A program made the translations under genes and the position numbers. DNA of 5,111 nucleotides from Leucobacter sp. GTDB lineage: Bacteria; Actinomycetota; Actinomycetes; Actinomycetales; Microbacteriaceae. The notes beneath the pieces are model-generated. The model saw nothing but the letters and a program-made list of their open reading frames with translations, had not been told where the DNA came from and made no database searches. The stretch spans positions 1-5,111 of the forward strand of contig JAPSIU010000222.1 of assembly GCA_031178565.1 (NCBI GenBank). Direction: 5' to 3'. Shown piece by piece: positions 4,855 through 5,111 of the stretch (position 1 is the stretch's first letter; every line of letters begins with the position of its first letter).

Positions 4855-5111
4855 ATCTCTCTCCTCGTTCGTGTGCTGCCGTCTTCGGCCGGCTCCGCCG
4901 TTCGCAGCAGCGCCACGTCGAGCGCCGTCCAGGCGAGTGCGGTCGCGCCGTCCCGGATGGTTCGCTCGGCCTCAGGCCCGATGCAGGCCTCCGCGAACTC
5001 CGGTTGATGATTGCTCGCGCTGCCCCCGACGCCGATGTACGGGTGGATAGCGGGCACGAGCTGCGAGACGTTCCCCATGTCGGTGGAGGCGCGGTTCATG
5101 GTCGCCGCGAT
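4851..5111 (-). CDS. M20-family metallopeptidase/amidohydrolase, C-terminal part (5' end outside the window)
   Basis: The frame is open across the right edge, so only the last 86 residues are seen; the Met codon at 5097-5099 is internal (upstream codons read I-A-A-T). The segment ASTDMGNVSQ, then PAIHPYIGV, then SNHQPEFAEA matches the C-terminal part of the M20D group (AbgB, PM20D2 and indole-acetyl-amino-acid hydrolase relatives). The His in SNHQPEF is the expected late metal ligand of the catalytic domain. Such enzymes are cytoplasmic, use a pair of divalent metals and cleave amide bonds of N-acyl amino acids, aminobenzoyl-glutamate or dipeptides. The following helix (EAERTIRDGATALAWTALD) is typical of the family end; the last about 17 residues are a polar tail. 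Its place at the head of the visible cluster suggests it frees the amine or omega-amino acid used by the downstream enzymes. Substrate is unknown. Confidence 0.9.
   Translation of the reverse strand: MAATMNRASTDMGNVSQLVPAIHPYIGVGGSASNHQPEFAEACIGPEAERTIRDGATALAWTALDVALLRTAEPAEDGSTRTRREI
4861..4866 (-). promoter_or_regulatory. Ribosome binding site of the aldehyde dehydrogenase gene, inside the M20 gene
   Basis: The minus strand reads GAGGAG followed by six bases (AGAGAT) and ATG. The site lies within the last codons of the M20 gene (encoding part of its RTRREI end), and the start and stop codons share ATGA at 4851-4854. This arrangement is typical of translational coupling. Confidence 0.8.

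Noticed and set aside
3352..5007. Long plus-strand open frame (551 codons) opposite the aldehyde dehydrogenase
   Set aside because: It mirrors a gene with every ALDH catalytic motif; its translation is Arg/Val/Asp-rich, low in complexity and without recognisable domains. GC-rich genes commonly give such antisense frames.

Overview
The window is compact, GC-rich bacterial chromosomal DNA in which every gene I can support reads on the minus strand. The high-GC codon use and an AhpE-type peroxiredoxin very like the mycobacterial one point to an actinomycete (Actinomycetota). I cannot name the genus; Microbacteriaceae-like is only a guess.

In transcription order (right to left): (1) the C-terminal 86 residues of an M20-family amidohydrolase/peptidase (4851..5111), cut by the right edge; (2) a complete PuuC-like aldehyde dehydrogenase (3364..4854), whose ATG overlaps the M20 stop codon by 4 bases; (3) a 132-base gap with two inverted repeats and an A+T-rich patch, probably a secondary promoter or operator; (4) a class III PLP-dependent omega-aminotransferase (1777..3231); (5) a 49-base gap with a GC-rich hairpin and a short tandem repeat; (6) an AhpE-type peroxiredoxin (1269..1727); (7) a 259-base gap with an A+T-rich island carrying several dyads, probably the promoter region of the next gene; (8) a family 3 (amino-acid type) solute-binding lipoprotein of an ABC transporter (68..1009). 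The last 67 bases at the left edge hold the downstream flank of that gene and, very tentatively, the start of a permease gene.

Taken together this looks like a catabolic locus for an amino compound: uptake through the binding protein and a transporter whose other parts lie outside the window, hydrolysis of an amide bond by the M20 enzyme, transamination of a terminal amine to an aldehyde, and oxidation of the aldehyde to an acid. The substrate cannot be read from the sequence. Candidates are polyamines or their acyl derivatives, and dipeptides of omega-amino acids such as beta-alanyl or gamma-aminobutyryl peptides.

I see no mobile element, CRISPR array, RNA gene or clearly new system. The points most worth checking are a valine at the usual glutamate coenzyme-selectivity position of the aldehyde dehydrogenase, a second cysteine five residues after the peroxidatic cysteine of the AhpE-like protein, and the dyads in the two longer gaps.
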